A DNA stretch of 64,000 nucleotides from Mannheimia glucosida (GTDB lineage: Bacteria > Pseudomonadota > Gammaproteobacteria > Enterobacterales > Pasteurellaceae), in assembly GCF_046267875.1 (NCBI RefSeq), contig NZ_CP176502.1:558001-622000 (forward strand). The letters run 5' to 3'. The notes beneath the pieces were generated by a model that was given only the letters and a program-made list of their open reading frames with translations, was not told where the DNA came from and searched no databases. The first letter of the stretch is position 1. Every line of letters begins with the position of its first letter. Positions 44,224-52,829 of the stretch are shown piece by piece. A program made the position numbers and the translations under genes.

Positions 44224-44547
44224 TCACACCTTCGAAAATAAATTAATCACCAATACTCCGGCTAAAATTAAGGTAATACCAATCAAGCCTGCCAGGTCAA
44301 TTTTCTGCCCGAATGCAAAATAAGCCACAATAGCAGTCAGCACAATGCCTACGCCAGACCAAACTGCATACACAATGCCGACCGGCAGGGTACGGAAGAT
44401 AATCGAGAGAAAGTAAAAAGATAAACCGTATAAGGCGAGTGAGCCAATAGTCGGCACGGCTTTGGTGAAACCATTGCTTAATTTGAGTAAATTGGTGGCA
44501 GCGATTTCGAGGCAGATGGAAATCGCAAGTAAAATCCAAACGTTCAT
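44224..44547 (-). CDS. small multidrug resistance (SMR) family transporter
   Basis: The 107-residue protein has four transmembrane helices and the invariant Glu14 in ICLEIAATNLLK, with the helix-2 GLSFYFLSIIFRTLPVGIVY and AVWSGVGIVLTAIVAYFAFG segments of EmrE-type proteins. It would exchange protons for lipophilic cations. The EmrE/QacE subgroup fits better than the guanidinium (Gdx/SugE) subgroup, but that is a judgement from memory. It stands alone, convergent with xylB. Confidence 0.9.
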   Translation of the reverse strand: MNVWILLAISICLEIAATNLLKLSNGFTKAVPTIGSLALYGLSFYFLSIIFRTLPVGIVYAVWSGVGIVLTAIVAYFAFGQKIDLAGLIGITLILAGVLVINLFSKV

Positions 44548-44671
44548 TGATGACCTCTGTTGCGTAAATGCGTGCTATTTTACCCGAGTTGCAAAAAAAT
44601 TTAAAAAAATCACCGCTTGTTTTTTCCTGATTAAGCTATGGTACAATCTTTGGTGAATCAGGAGGTGTGAA

Positions 44672-45214
44672 ATGGCACAGGTTTATATCGTACACGGTTA
44701 TACGGCGAATGCCGATAAGCATTGGTTTCCTTGGCTGGAGCAGGAATTAGCAAAATGTGGTATCAGTTGTGAGCGGTTGAATATGCCGGATTCGGCAAAT
44801 CCGTCATTAGATGGCTGGTTAAATCATCTTGAGAAAAAGGTGGAACTGACCGAGCAAACTGTTTTTGTCGGGCATAGTTTAGGCTGTATTGCGATTTTGA
44901 ATTTTTTAGCTAAAAACTACGCCAAGATTAAAGGGGCGGTGTTTGTGTCGGGTTTTTATCAACCGGTAGCAAACTTGCCCGAACTTGCTGCCTTTACCAA
45001 CTATTATGCGATTTTGCCAAGCGTGTCGAGCTTTCCAAGCTATGTGGTAAGTGCGTTAGATGATAAGATCGTGAATCATCAATACAGCGATGCACTCGCC
45101 CAACATTTGCAAGCGGATTATATTCGGCTAAATCAAGGCGGGCATTTTTTGGATAGAGAAGGTGTTACCGAATTACCTGTGGTGTTGGAGTTGGTGAAGA
45201 AGTTACTTGAGTGA
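44672..45214 (+). CDS. alpha/beta hydrolase of the RBBP9/YdeN family
   Basis: The 180-residue protein is a small serine hydrolase with nucleophile Ser69 in FVGHSLGC, an aspartate in VSALDDKIV and a histidine in NQGGHFLDREG that complete the triad. The N-terminal IVHGYTANADKHWFPWL is typical of this family. The cellular substrate is unknown. The GGAGGTG site precedes the ATG. Confidence 0.87.
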   Translation: MAQVYIVHGYTANADKHWFPWLEQELAKCGISCERLNMPDSANPSLDGWLNHLEKKVELTEQTVFVGHSLGCIAILNFLAKNYAKIKGAVFVSGFYQPVANLPELAAFTNYYAILPSVSSFPSYVVSALDDKIVNHQYSDALAQHLQADYIRLNQGGHFLDREGVTELPVVLELVKKLLE

Positions 45215-45224
45215 AACCTGTTTT

Positions 45225-45248
45225 GGTACAAGCGAGGACGCTTGCACC
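45225..45248. repeat. REP-like palindrome (copy F)
   Basis: GGTACAAGCG, AGGA loop, CGCTTGCACC, 11 bases downstream of the hydrolase stop. It is inverted relative to copy G 45 bases further on. Confidence 0.85.
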
Positions 45249-45292
45249 ATCTATAAGTTGAATTTAAACAAAAGTTATACATCAGTCTGATA

Positions 45293-45314
45293 GTGCCAGC
45301 GTCCACGCTGGTAC
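45293..45314. repeat. REP-like palindrome (copy G), CCAGCG variant
   Basis: GTGCCAGCG, TCCA loop, CGCTGGTAC. It is the CCAGCG subtype seen also in copy E, and again partners a CAAGCG copy of opposite orientation, between convergent hydrolase and dapF genes. Confidence 0.82.
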
Positions 45315-45384
45315 TTTTGTATAAACCAACCCTATTTTGCAAAAAAACGGTAAAAATAAACCGCTTGTCTCCCTATGGGAAAAC

Positions 45385-46209
45385 TTACAGTTTAATAAAC
45401 CCATCATAAATATGGGTGGCATCGCCTGTCATATACAGCGGATACCCTATCCCTTGCCATTCAATGATCAGCGTTCCGCCGGGTAAATCAACCTGCACTT
45501 TGTTGTCCAGTAAGCCTTGCATAATGCCGACCGCAACCGTGCCACACGCACCGCTGCCACAGGCTTGGGTTTCACCTGCTCCTCGTTCATACACCCGTAA
45601 TTTAACGTGGTTACGATTTACCACTTGCATAAAGCTGATGTTCGCCCGTTCAGGAAAACGTTCGTGGCTTTCCAGTAAAGGCCCTAGTTCATTTACCGGA
45701 GCAGTTTTCACATCTTCCACTTGCAACACGCAGTGTGGGTTCCCCATTGAAACCACGCCACATAGCACGGTTTGTAGCTCAGTGCGTAAAATATAGTTTT
45801 TCTCAAATTTATTTGCGGTAAAAGGCACTTGCGAAGGTTCCCAAATCGGTTCGCCCATATTCACACGCACTTTGCCGTCTTCTTGCAAACTTAGCACCAT
45901 TTTGCCTTTTGCGGTGCTAACGTGAATGTCTTTTTTGTTGGTTAAGCCTTTGAGCGTAACAAACCGGGCAAAACATCTCGCCCCATTGCCGCATTGCGAC
46001 ACTTCACTGCCGTCTGCATTAAAAATGCGATAGTGAAAATCTAATTCAGGGTCGTAAGGCGGTTCAACCAATAAAAGTTGGTCGAAACCGATACCACGAT
46101 GGCGATCAGAAAGCGTACGGATCATCTCTTCGGTAAGGTAAACGTTTTGGGTTACACCATCAACCACCATAAAATCATTGCCTAAGCCGTGCATTTTTGA
46201 AAATTGCAT
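45385..46209 (-). CDS. dapF: diaminopimelate epimerase
   Basis: The 274-residue enzyme converts LL- to meso-diaminopimelate for lysine and peptidoglycan. The two catalytic cysteines are present: Cys73 in SQCGNGARCF and the second in ETQACGSGACGTVA near residue 217. The N-terminus MQFSKMHGLGNDFMVVD is characteristic. It is a single gene here, convergent with the hydrolase across palindromes F and G and divergent from dcuB. Confidence 0.97.
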   Translation of the reverse strand: MQFSKMHGLGNDFMVVDGVTQNVYLTEEMIRTLSDRHRGIGFDQLLLVEPPYDPELDFHYRIFNADGSEVSQCGNGARCFARFVTLKGLTNKKDIHVSTAKGKMVLSLQEDGKVRVNMGEPIWEPSQVPFTANKFEKNYILRTELQTVLCGVVSMGNPHCVLQVEDVKTAPVNELGPLLESHERFPERANISFMQVVNRNHVKLRVYERGAGETQACGSGACGTVAVGIMQGLLDNKVQVDLPGGTLIIEWQGIGYPLYMTGDATHIYDGFIKL

Positions 46210-46357
46210 ATTATTCCTTAATTAATTAGAAATTTTATTGATTTAGATTATAGAGATTAGTTTTATTTATTGATATAGTACGCGCCGATTAATTTGATGA
46301 AAAATGCAGATTTTTTCAAATACAGAGTTTCATTTACTTATTTAGGAGCAAAAAATT

Positions 46358-47680
46358 ATGTCTGCGATGTTTATTATCCAATTTGCCATAGTGTTACTAT
46401 GCATTTTGGTTGGCGCCCGTGTAGGCGGTATCGGATTAGGGGTGTTCGGTGGCTTGGGCTTAGCCATTCTTTCATTTGGGTTTGGGCTAAAACCTGCCGG
46501 TTTACCGATTGATGTAATGTTTATGATTATGGCGGTTGTGTCGGCTGCAGCAGCCATGCAAGCAGCCGGTGGTTTGGACTATATGATCAAAATTGCCACT
46601 CGCATTTTGCGTAAAAACCCGAAATACATTACCTTTATCGCACCGCTTGTAACTTGGACATTTACCGTGCTTGCCGGTACAGGTCACGTTGCCTATTCAG
46701 TATTGCCGGTAATTGCAGAGGTGAGCCGCCACAACGGCATTCGCCCTGAACGCCCACTCTCTATGGCAGTTATCGCCTCACAATTTGCGATTGTAGCCAG
46801 CCCGATTGCCGCGGCAGTAGTCGCAGTGGTTGCCTTCCTTGAACCGCAAGGTATTACATTGGGTAACGTATTAAGTGTGACTATTCCTGCGACCTTATTA
46901 GGCTTAGGTTTAGCTTGTGTATTTGTGAATAAAATGGGTAAGGAATTAAAAGATGACCCAAATTATCAACGCTTATTACAAGACCCTGAATATGTGAAAG
47001 AAAACCACATTACTGCTAATCCAACCGAATTACCGTTAAAACCGACTGCAAAATTATCAGTAGGCTTATTCCTATTCGGTGCATTATTAGTGGTATTAAT
47101 GGGTGCAATGCCTTCACTTCGCCCGGTATTTGACGGCAAACCGATGGGTATGGCACACACAATTGAAATTGTGATGTTAAGTATTGGTGCGTTGATTATC
47201 TTCTTCTGCAAACCGGACGGCAATGAAATTACCAAAGGTTCTGTCTTCCACGCCGGTATGCGTGCGGTAATTGCGATTTTCGGTATTGCTTGGTTAGGCG
47301 ATACCTTAATGCAAGGCCATATGGATGAAGTGAAATCAATGGTGTCAGGCTTAGTTGAAACCGCACCTTGGGCATTTGCTTTCGCATTATTCGTACTTTC
47401 CGTATTGGTAAACAGCCAAGGGGCAACGGTTGCAACCTTATTCCCTGTAGCGATTGCTATCGGCATTCCTGCACCGGTGCTAATCGGGGTATTTGTGGCG
47501 GTAAACGGCTACTTCTTCATTCCGAACTACGGCCCGATTATTGCCTCGATTGACTTCGACACCACCGGCACAACCCGTATCGGTAAATATATTTTCAACC
47601 ATAGCTTTATGTTACCGGGCTTACTTAGTATGATTTTCAGTATCGGATTTGGTTTATTACTTTCCAATATCCTACTTTAA
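46358..47680 (+). CDS. dcuB: anaerobic C4-dicarboxylate transporter, DcuB-like
   Basis: The 440-residue polytopic inner-membrane protein belongs to the Dcu family that exchanges fumarate, malate and succinate during anaerobic fumarate respiration. It has RVGGIGLGVFGGLGLAIL near the N-terminus, TFTVLAGTGHVAYSVLPVIA in the core and PNYGPIIASIDFDTTGTTRI near the C-terminus. DcuB rather than DcuA is my assignment from overall resemblance. An AGGAG site precedes the ATG and a strong terminator follows. Confidence 0.9.
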   Translation: MSAMFIIQFAIVLLCILVGARVGGIGLGVFGGLGLAILSFGFGLKPAGLPIDVMFMIMAVVSAAAAMQAAGGLDYMIKIATRILRKNPKYITFIAPLVTWTFTVLAGTGHVAYSVLPVIAEVSRHNGIRPERPLSMAVIASQFAIVASPIAAAVVAVVAFLEPQGITLGNVLSVTIPATLLGLGLACVFVNKMGKELKDDPNYQRLLQDPEYVKENHITANPTELPLKPTAKLSVGLFLFGALLVVLMGAMPSLRPVFDGKPMGMAHTIEIVMLSIGALIIFFCKPDGNEITKGSVFHAGMRAVIAIFGIAWLGDTLMQGHMDEVKSMVSGLVETAPWAFAFALFVLSVLVNSQGATVATLFPVAIAIGIPAPVLIGVFVAVNGYFFIPNYGPIIASIDFDTTGTTRIGKYIFNHSFMLPGLLSMIFSIGFGLLLSNILL

Positions 47681-47690
47681 TCGCTCGCAA

Positions 47691-47714
47691 AACCTCCCGC
47701 TTGGGAGGTTTTTC
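47691..47714 (+). terminator. rho-independent terminator after dcuB
   Basis: AACCTCCC, GCTT loop and GGGAGGTT run into TTTTC, 11 bases after the dcuB stop codon. Confidence 0.9.
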
Positions 47715-47727
47715 ATTTGCAAAACTT

Positions 47728-48105
47728 TCAGCAAAAACGACCGCTTGTAACGGCTCTTGCAAGCATTACACCTATCAAAGTAAGCAAAAGCCCACCGATT
47801 AAATGTAAACTCAGCACTGTCACAAACTGCCCCCATTTTTCTGCTAATAGTTTTTCAGTTAGTTCTAAAGAGAAACTGGAAAAGGTGGTAAAACTGCCTA
47901 AAAAACCGCTGATGAACAGCAACCGCTGGCTCTCGCCTAAGTTAAACCCCATTGCGATACCAATTAACAAACAACCAAGCCAATTTGCCGCTAAAGTACC
48001 AAAGGCGAATTGGCTGAGTATCGGGTTTAGCCAAACGGCTAATTGCCAGCGGCACATAGCTCCAAGTACCGCCCCGATTGAAATCATAAGTATTGAAGAC
48101 ATCAT
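47728..48105 (-). CDS. crcB: fluoride channel CrcB/Fluc
   Basis: The 125-residue protein has four transmembrane helices of the dual-topology fluoride channel family. Signatures are GAVLGAMCRWQLAVWL near the N-terminus, GTLAANWLGCLLIG in helix 2 and the polar GFLGSFTTFSSFSLE track of helix 3. It exports toxic fluoride. A single gene is present, so a homodimer is expected. I see no clear fluoride riboswitch upstream. Confidence 0.93.
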   Translation of the reverse strand: MMSSILMISIGAVLGAMCRWQLAVWLNPILSQFAFGTLAANWLGCLLIGIAMGFNLGESQRLLFISGFLGSFTTFSSFSLELTEKLLAEKWGQFVTVLSLHLIGGLLLTLIGVMLARAVTSGRFC

Positions 48106-48163
48106 TTTCCTCCTCTAACGTTTTCTCACATCATACCTAAAAATGAGTGATTTAGAAAAATAA

Positions 48164-48179
48164 TGTGATGGATTTCACA
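48164..48179. promoter_or_regulatory. CRP-cAMP site upstream of glpF
   Basis: TGTGA-TGGATT-TCACA is a perfect CRP palindrome 120 bases upstream of glpF and just upstream of the divergent crcB start; control of glpFK is the natural reading. Confidence 0.83.
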
Positions 48180-48298
48180 AATTTGAAACTTCCTATTTGC
48201 TTAAAAAATGCCGCTTTGGCAATATCACTCCGAAATATGTTCATATTCAAACATTTTTTCATCACTTTCCAATCATTTTCATCTTAAGGAGAAACTTT

Positions 48299-49084
48299 AT
48301 GAGCAAATCCTTACGTAATGCCTGTATTGGCGAATTTATCGGTACAGGTTTTATTCTTTTCTTTGGTGCTGGTTGTGTTGCTGCTGCTCAGTTAGCCGGT
48401 GCGAATTTCGGTTTATGGGAAATTTCCATCGTTTGGGGGCTTGGTGTTTCCATGGCAATCTACATTTCTGCCGGTATTTCCGGTGCTCACCTTAACCCTG
48501 CGGTCACTATCGCACTTGCCGCATTCTACGGCTTTGAAAAGCATAAAGTGCTACCTTATATCATCGCACAAATTGCCGGTGCGTTCTGCTCTGTTGCACT
48601 GATTTATTTTATGTATAGCGATCTCTTTGTGGCTGCGGAAGTCGCTCAAGGCATTACTCGGGGCGAAACCGTGGGCTTTGCTGGTGTGTTCTCCACCTAT
48701 CCAAACCCGAATATTACACTGGTTACCGCTTTCATCGTTGAATTTGTGATTACTGCGGTGTTGATGTCCACCATTTTAGCGATTGGTGATGACAAAAACG
48801 GCTTGCCGAATAAAGCCTTAGCCGCATTACTCATCGGTTTATTGATTGCGGTAATTGGTGGAGCAACCGGGCCGTTAACCGGTTTTGCGATGAACCCGGC
48901 TCGTGATTTTGGTCCGAAACTCTTTGCTTATCTTGCCGGTTGGGGTGAAATTGCTTTAACAGGCGGAAAAGAAATTCCGTATTTCATCATTCCGATTGTC
49001 GCCCCAATCTGCGGTGCATTATTCGGTGCTTGGGGTTATAAAAACCTCATTCATAACAATCTTCCAGCAAATACTCAGGAGTAA
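48299..49084 (+). CDS. glpF: glycerol uptake facilitator
   Basis: The 261-residue aquaglyceroporin has six membrane helices and both NPA half-helix motifs: GAHLNPAVT (residues 62-70) and GFAMNPARDFGP near residue 200, where the Asp after Arg marks glycerol-type channels. The start at 48299 follows AAGGAG by 8 bases and is where the family begins; an upstream extension is not needed. It is directly followed by glpK. Confidence 0.95.
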   Translation: MSKSLRNACIGEFIGTGFILFFGAGCVAAAQLAGANFGLWEISIVWGLGVSMAIYISAGISGAHLNPAVTIALAAFYGFEKHKVLPYIIAQIAGAFCSVALIYFMYSDLFVAAEVAQGITRGETVGFAGVFSTYPNPNITLVTAFIVEFVITAVLMSTILAIGDDKNGLPNKALAALLIGLLIAVIGGATGPLTGFAMNPARDFGPKLFAYLAGWGEIALTGGKEIPYFIIPIVAPICGALFGAWGYKNLIHNNLPANTQE

Positions 49085-49087
49085 TCT

Positions 49088-50599
49088 ATGGAAAAGCAAT
49101 ATATCATCGCTCTCGACCAAGGTACAACCAGCTCTCGTGCGGTTTTATTAGATAAAAATGCCAATGTGGTTGAAGTGGCTCAGCGTGAATTTACCCAGAT
49201 TTATCCGCAAGCAGGTTGGGTAGAACATAACCCGATGGAAATTTGGTCAAGCCAAAGTTCCACCTTAAATGAAGTGGTGGCAAAAGCTGGTATTAAGCCG
49301 GATAGCATTGCCGCAATCGGGATCACAAACCAACGTGAAACCACGATTGTATGGGAAAAAGAGACCGGTAAACCTGTTTATAATGCGATTGTGTGGCAAT
49401 GTCGCCGTACATCCGATATTACCGATAAATTAAAAGCAGATGGACACGAGGAATATATTCGTAAAACGACCGGCTTGGTGGTCGATCCATACTTCTCCGG
49501 CACCAAAGTGAAGTGGATTTTAGATAACGTAGAAGGGGCAAGAGAAAAAGCAGAACGTGGTGAATTGCTGTTCGGTACGGTCGATACTTGGTTAGTGTGG
49601 AAATTAACCCAAGGGCGGGTACACGTTACCGATTACACAAACGCCTCTCGTACTATGTTGTTTAACATTCACACCAAACAATGGGACGACAAAATGTTGG
49701 AATTGCTCAATATTCCTCGTTCAATGTTACCTGAAGTGAAAAATTCATCAGAAGTTTACGGGCAAACTAATATCGGCGGTCAAGGTGGTGTGCGTATTCC
49801 GGTATCAGGTATTGCCGGAGACCAACAAGCCGCTCTTTACGGTCACTTATGTGTGAAAGAGGGGCAAGCGAAAAATACCTACGGCACAGGTTGTTTTATG
49901 TTGATGCACACCGGTAATACTGCAATTCAATCCGAAAACGGTTTATTAACAACCATTGCGTGTAATGCAAAAGGCGAGCCGGAATATGCGTTAGAAGGTT
50001 CGGTATTTATTGCCGGTGCTTCTATTCAATGGCTGCGTGATGAGCTGAAAATCGTCCACGATAGTTTTGACAGTGAATATTTCGCTACCAAAGAAGATGA
50101 TTCTAATGGCGTTTACGTTGTTCCTGCCTTTACCGGCTTAGGTGCTCCATATTGGGATCCGTATGCACGAGGCTCAATTTTCGGTTTAACCCGTGGGGCA
50201 AACCGTAACCACATTGTGCGTGCGACCCTAGAGTCTATCGCTTACCAAACCCGAGATGTGTTAGAAGCAATGCAGTCTGATTCCAAAGCGAAACTGCAAG
50301 CGTTACGTGTGGACGGTGGTGCAACCGCAAACAACTTCTTAATGCAGTTCCAAGCCGATATTTTAGACACCAAAGTGGAGCGTCCGAAAGTGAAAGAAGT
50401 CACTGCTTTAGGGGCAGCTTATCTTGCGGGTATTGCTGTCGGCTTCTGGAAAGATTTGGAAGAACTGAAAGACAAAGCGGAAATTGAACGCACCTTCACA
50501 CCGGACGGCGACCAAGAAAAACGGGCGAAACGCTATAAAGGCTGGAAAAAAGCCGTTCGCCGTTCATTAGAATGGGCGAAAGAAGACGCAGAAGAGTAA
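49088..50599 (+). CDS. glpK: glycerol kinase
   Basis: The 503-residue FGGY kinase makes glycerol 3-phosphate. It has IALDQGTTSSRAVLLDKNAN at the N-terminus, ITNQRETTIVWEKETGKPV near residue 78, catalytic Asp in GIAGDQQAALYG near residue 243 and the C-terminal RVDGGATANNFLMQFQADIL. It begins 3 bases after the glpF stop, so uptake and trapping of glycerol are co-expressed. A 10-bp hairpin follows it. Confidence 0.97.
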   Translation: MEKQYIIALDQGTTSSRAVLLDKNANVVEVAQREFTQIYPQAGWVEHNPMEIWSSQSSTLNEVVAKAGIKPDSIAAIGITNQRETTIVWEKETGKPVYNAIVWQCRRTSDITDKLKADGHEEYIRKTTGLVVDPYFSGTKVKWILDNVEGAREKAERGELLFGTVDTWLVWKLTQGRVHVTDYTNASRTMLFNIHTKQWDDKMLELLNIPRSMLPEVKNSSEVYGQTNIGGQGGVRIPVSGIAGDQQAALYGHLCVKEGQAKNTYGTGCFMLMHTGNTAIQSENGLLTTIACNAKGEPEYALEGSVFIAGASIQWLRDELKIVHDSFDSEYFATKEDDSNGVYVVPAFTGLGAPYWDPYARGSIFGLTRGANRNHIVRATLESIAYQTRDVLEAMQSDSKAKLQALRVDGGATANNFLMQFQADILDTKVERPKVKEVTALGAAYLAGIAVGFWKDLEELKDKAEIERTFTPDGDQEKRAKRYKGWKKAVRRSLEWAKEDAEE

Positions 50600-50620
50600 A
50601 AACTCAACCTACGCATAAAC

Positions 50621-50647
50621 AGGGAGTATAGGCAACTATACTCCCTT
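50621..50647 (+). terminator. hairpin after glpK, probable terminator
   Basis: AGGGAGTATA, GGCAAC loop and TATACTCCCT form a perfect 10-bp stem 21 bases after the stop. The following TTAAGATCTTTT is only moderately T-rich. Confidence 0.65.
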
Positions 50648-50748
50648 TAAGATCTTTTAGTTATATTAAATAGTGATTTTGATTTGTTCTGACTTAGCCT
50701 TTTCTTTATGATGAGCTACATCAATAAACAACCTGATAAGGAACATTT

Positions 50749-51291
50749 ATGTCTCAATTTCAAATTCACACCATTGAATCCGCTCCTGAAGCGGCACAAG
50801 AAGCATTAAAAGCAGTACAACAAGCAAACGGCTTTATTCCAAACCTCATCGGCGTATTAGCCAACGCCCCCACTGCATTGGAAACTTATCGCACCGTGGG
50901 TGGTATTAACGGTCGTAACAGCTTAACCGCCGAAGAGCGTGAAGTGGTGCAAATTACCGCAGCAGTGGTCAATGGCTGTGGATTCTGTGTGGCAGGTCAT
51001 ACCAAAATTGCCTTAAAAGCATTAAAAATGCCTGAAGAAGTGGTAAATGCTTTACGTGCCACGGCTCGCATAGACGATAACAAATTAGACACTCTGGCTC
51101 GCTTCACCCTTGCAGTGATGTTACAAAAAGCCAAATTAACCGAAGCCCAATTAAACGAATTTTTCGCTGCCGGTTACAACCAACAAAATGCGATTGATGT
51201 GATTTTAGGCGTGAGCTTGGCAACATTATGTAACTACGTTAACAATATTGCCGAAACTCCAATTAACCCTGAATTGCAGCCTTTTGCGTAA
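50749..51291 (+). CDS. carboxymuconolactone decarboxylase/AhpD-family protein
   Basis: The 180-residue protein has the AhpD-like redox motif Cys77-x-x-Cys80 followed by His84 (NGCGFCVAGHTKIALK), typical of alkylhydroperoxidase-like disulfide reductases. The enzyme is probably involved in peroxide detoxification; the electron donor is unknown. It stands alone, ends at a bidirectional hairpin and converges on lktD. Confidence 0.85.
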   Translation: MSQFQIHTIESAPEAAQEALKAVQQANGFIPNLIGVLANAPTALETYRTVGGINGRNSLTAEEREVVQITAAVVNGCGFCVAGHTKIALKALKMPEEVVNALRATARIDDNKLDTLARFTLAVMLQKAKLTEAQLNEFFAAGYNQQNAIDVILGVSLATLCNYVNNIAETPINPELQPFA

Positions 51292-51308
51292 TAAGTTTTT
51301 CAAAAACA

Positions 51309-51341
51309 GAAAAAGAGTAAATAAATTTACTCTTTTTCTTT
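51309..51341. terminator. bidirectional terminator between the AhpD-like gene and lktD
   Basis: AGAAAAAGAGTAAAT and ATTTACTCTTTTTCTT form a long stem whose A/T-rich arms give T-runs on both strands, so it can stop both converging transcripts, including the leukotoxin operon. Confidence 0.85.
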
Positions 51342-51381
51342 AAGGACTACCGAACAAATAGGTACTTAATGCTACTGTCTT

Positions 51382-52818
51382 TTAGCGTTCCCTTAAACTT
51401 TCCGTGACAGATTCTTCTAGTGGGCTGAGTAAATAACTCATTACACTCCGTTCACCGGTTTTGATTTCAGCAGTTATTGTCATACCTGAACTCAAATCAA
51501 TTTTTCGCCCATCAGGCGATGTTAGATTCTTCTTATCTATAGTCATTGTTGCATTAAAAACTAAGCCTACATTAGGTTGCTCGATTGCATCCGGACTAAT
51601 ATGTTTAATTCGACCGGTTAGATAACCATAGCGTGTATAAGGGAAAGTTTCCACTTTAATAATCACTTCTTGCCCTGCCGTTACAAAGCCAATATCTTTG
51701 TTTTGGACAAGGGCGGTCGCTTCCAACACATCGTCTTCCGGCACAATGATCATCAAGGTTTCAGCAGTCGTAACAACACCTCCTACGGTATGAATTTTCA
51801 GTTGCTGAACCGTCCCGGAAACCGGTGCTCTGATCATCGAAGCCTGTCTGCGTTGGTTATTTTTTTCTAGCTCAAGCCGAAGTTGACGTTCATTTTCAAT
51901 ATGTTGCTTTAATTTTTCCAACACATCACTTTTAAAGAATTGAGTGATCAGCTCAAGTTCTTCTTTTACATTAAGTAGATCATTTTCTAATTCATTTAAT
52001 TTTGAACGATAAACTGCCAACTCATTTTGTGCTTCAATCGCCTTATTTTCTTGCGAGAGAAGCTCATGCTTAGATAACGATTTTTGTTGATAAAGTGCTT
52101 TGAAATCCTTTAACTTTTCTTGCTCAATACGTGTAGCACCTTCATATTTACGAACGTAGGCAGATGTGGTTTGTTTTTCCGCATATTTACGCTTATAAGC
52201 TAAGGTTTTCTGCATTTTTTGTTTTTGCCAAGTGGTGTATTGCTCCTCAATTAAATGTTTAATGCGCAATCGATCTTCTTCCGATGAATCGTTAAATTCC
52301 GTTTTAGATAAATCAATCACCGGCAAGGACTCTTTTTCAATGGCAGTCAGTAATGTTTGGTAGCGATAGTTTTCCAGCTTTTCTAAAGAGAGTGAAGCAA
52401 TAGTCTTTTTGATATCCGCCTCAGAACCCAATGCAGTTAAGCTCACTAATAATTGTCCTTTTTCCACAAACTGCCCATCTTTAACAAAAATTTCTTGTAC
52501 GATGGCGTTTTCAATTGGTTTAATTTCTTTACTTCTGCCACTAAAAGTTAATTTACCGGGGGCAGTCGCTACAATTTCAACTTTGCTTACACTGGCAAGC
52601 ACAATTGCCACAACTAAAAACAGCATTATTAAATAAGCAATTAAGCGTGGTTTTTTAGACACCGGGGTTTCAATCAGTTCTAAATGTGCCGGTAAAAATT
52701 CACTTTCATCTTTTTTTCTGTTTGGGTGGTCTAATTCTTTACGAATTTTCCATACTTCTGCCCAAATGTTTTTATAGCGTAGGAAAAATTCATAAATACC
52801 ACTAAGCCATATTTTCAT
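51382..52818 (-). CDS. lktD: leukotoxin secretion membrane-fusion protein (HlyD family)
   Basis: The 478-residue protein is the periplasmic adaptor of the type I secretion system for the RTX leukotoxin. It has a short cytoplasmic N-terminus, one transmembrane segment (about residues 58-80, RLIAYLIMLFLVVAIVLASV), a long coiled-coil hairpin (about residues 190-330) and a C-terminal beta-barrel region (MIRAPVSGTVQQLKIHTVGG). It joins LktB to a TolC-type outer-membrane channel that is not encoded here. It starts 11 bases after lktB. Confidence 0.96.
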   Translation of the reverse strand: MKIWLSGIYEFFLRYKNIWAEVWKIRKELDHPNRKKDESEFLPAHLELIETPVSKKPRLIAYLIMLFLVVAIVLASVSKVEIVATAPGKLTFSGRSKEIKPIENAIVQEIFVKDGQFVEKGQLLVSLTALGSEADIKKTIASLSLEKLENYRYQTLLTAIEKESLPVIDLSKTEFNDSSEEDRLRIKHLIEEQYTTWQKQKMQKTLAYKRKYAEKQTTSAYVRKYEGATRIEQEKLKDFKALYQQKSLSKHELLSQENKAIEAQNELAVYRSKLNELENDLLNVKEELELITQFFKSDVLEKLKQHIENERQLRLELEKNNQRRQASMIRAPVSGTVQQLKIHTVGGVVTTAETLMIIVPEDDVLEATALVQNKDIGFVTAGQEVIIKVETFPYTRYGYLTGRIKHISPDAIEQPNVGLVFNATMTIDKKNLTSPDGRKIDLSSGMTITAEIKTGERSVMSYLLSPLEESVTESLRER

Positions 52819-52829
52819 GGTTTTCCTTC

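Noticed and set aside
17623..45314. CRISPR array formed by the repeated CAAGCG palindromes
   Set aside because: The copies are dispersed by kilobases, not regularly spaced, and there are no cas genes.
48106..48163. fluoride riboswitch upstream of crcB
   Set aside because: I could not find the conserved pseudoknot-type sequence in the short region before crcB.
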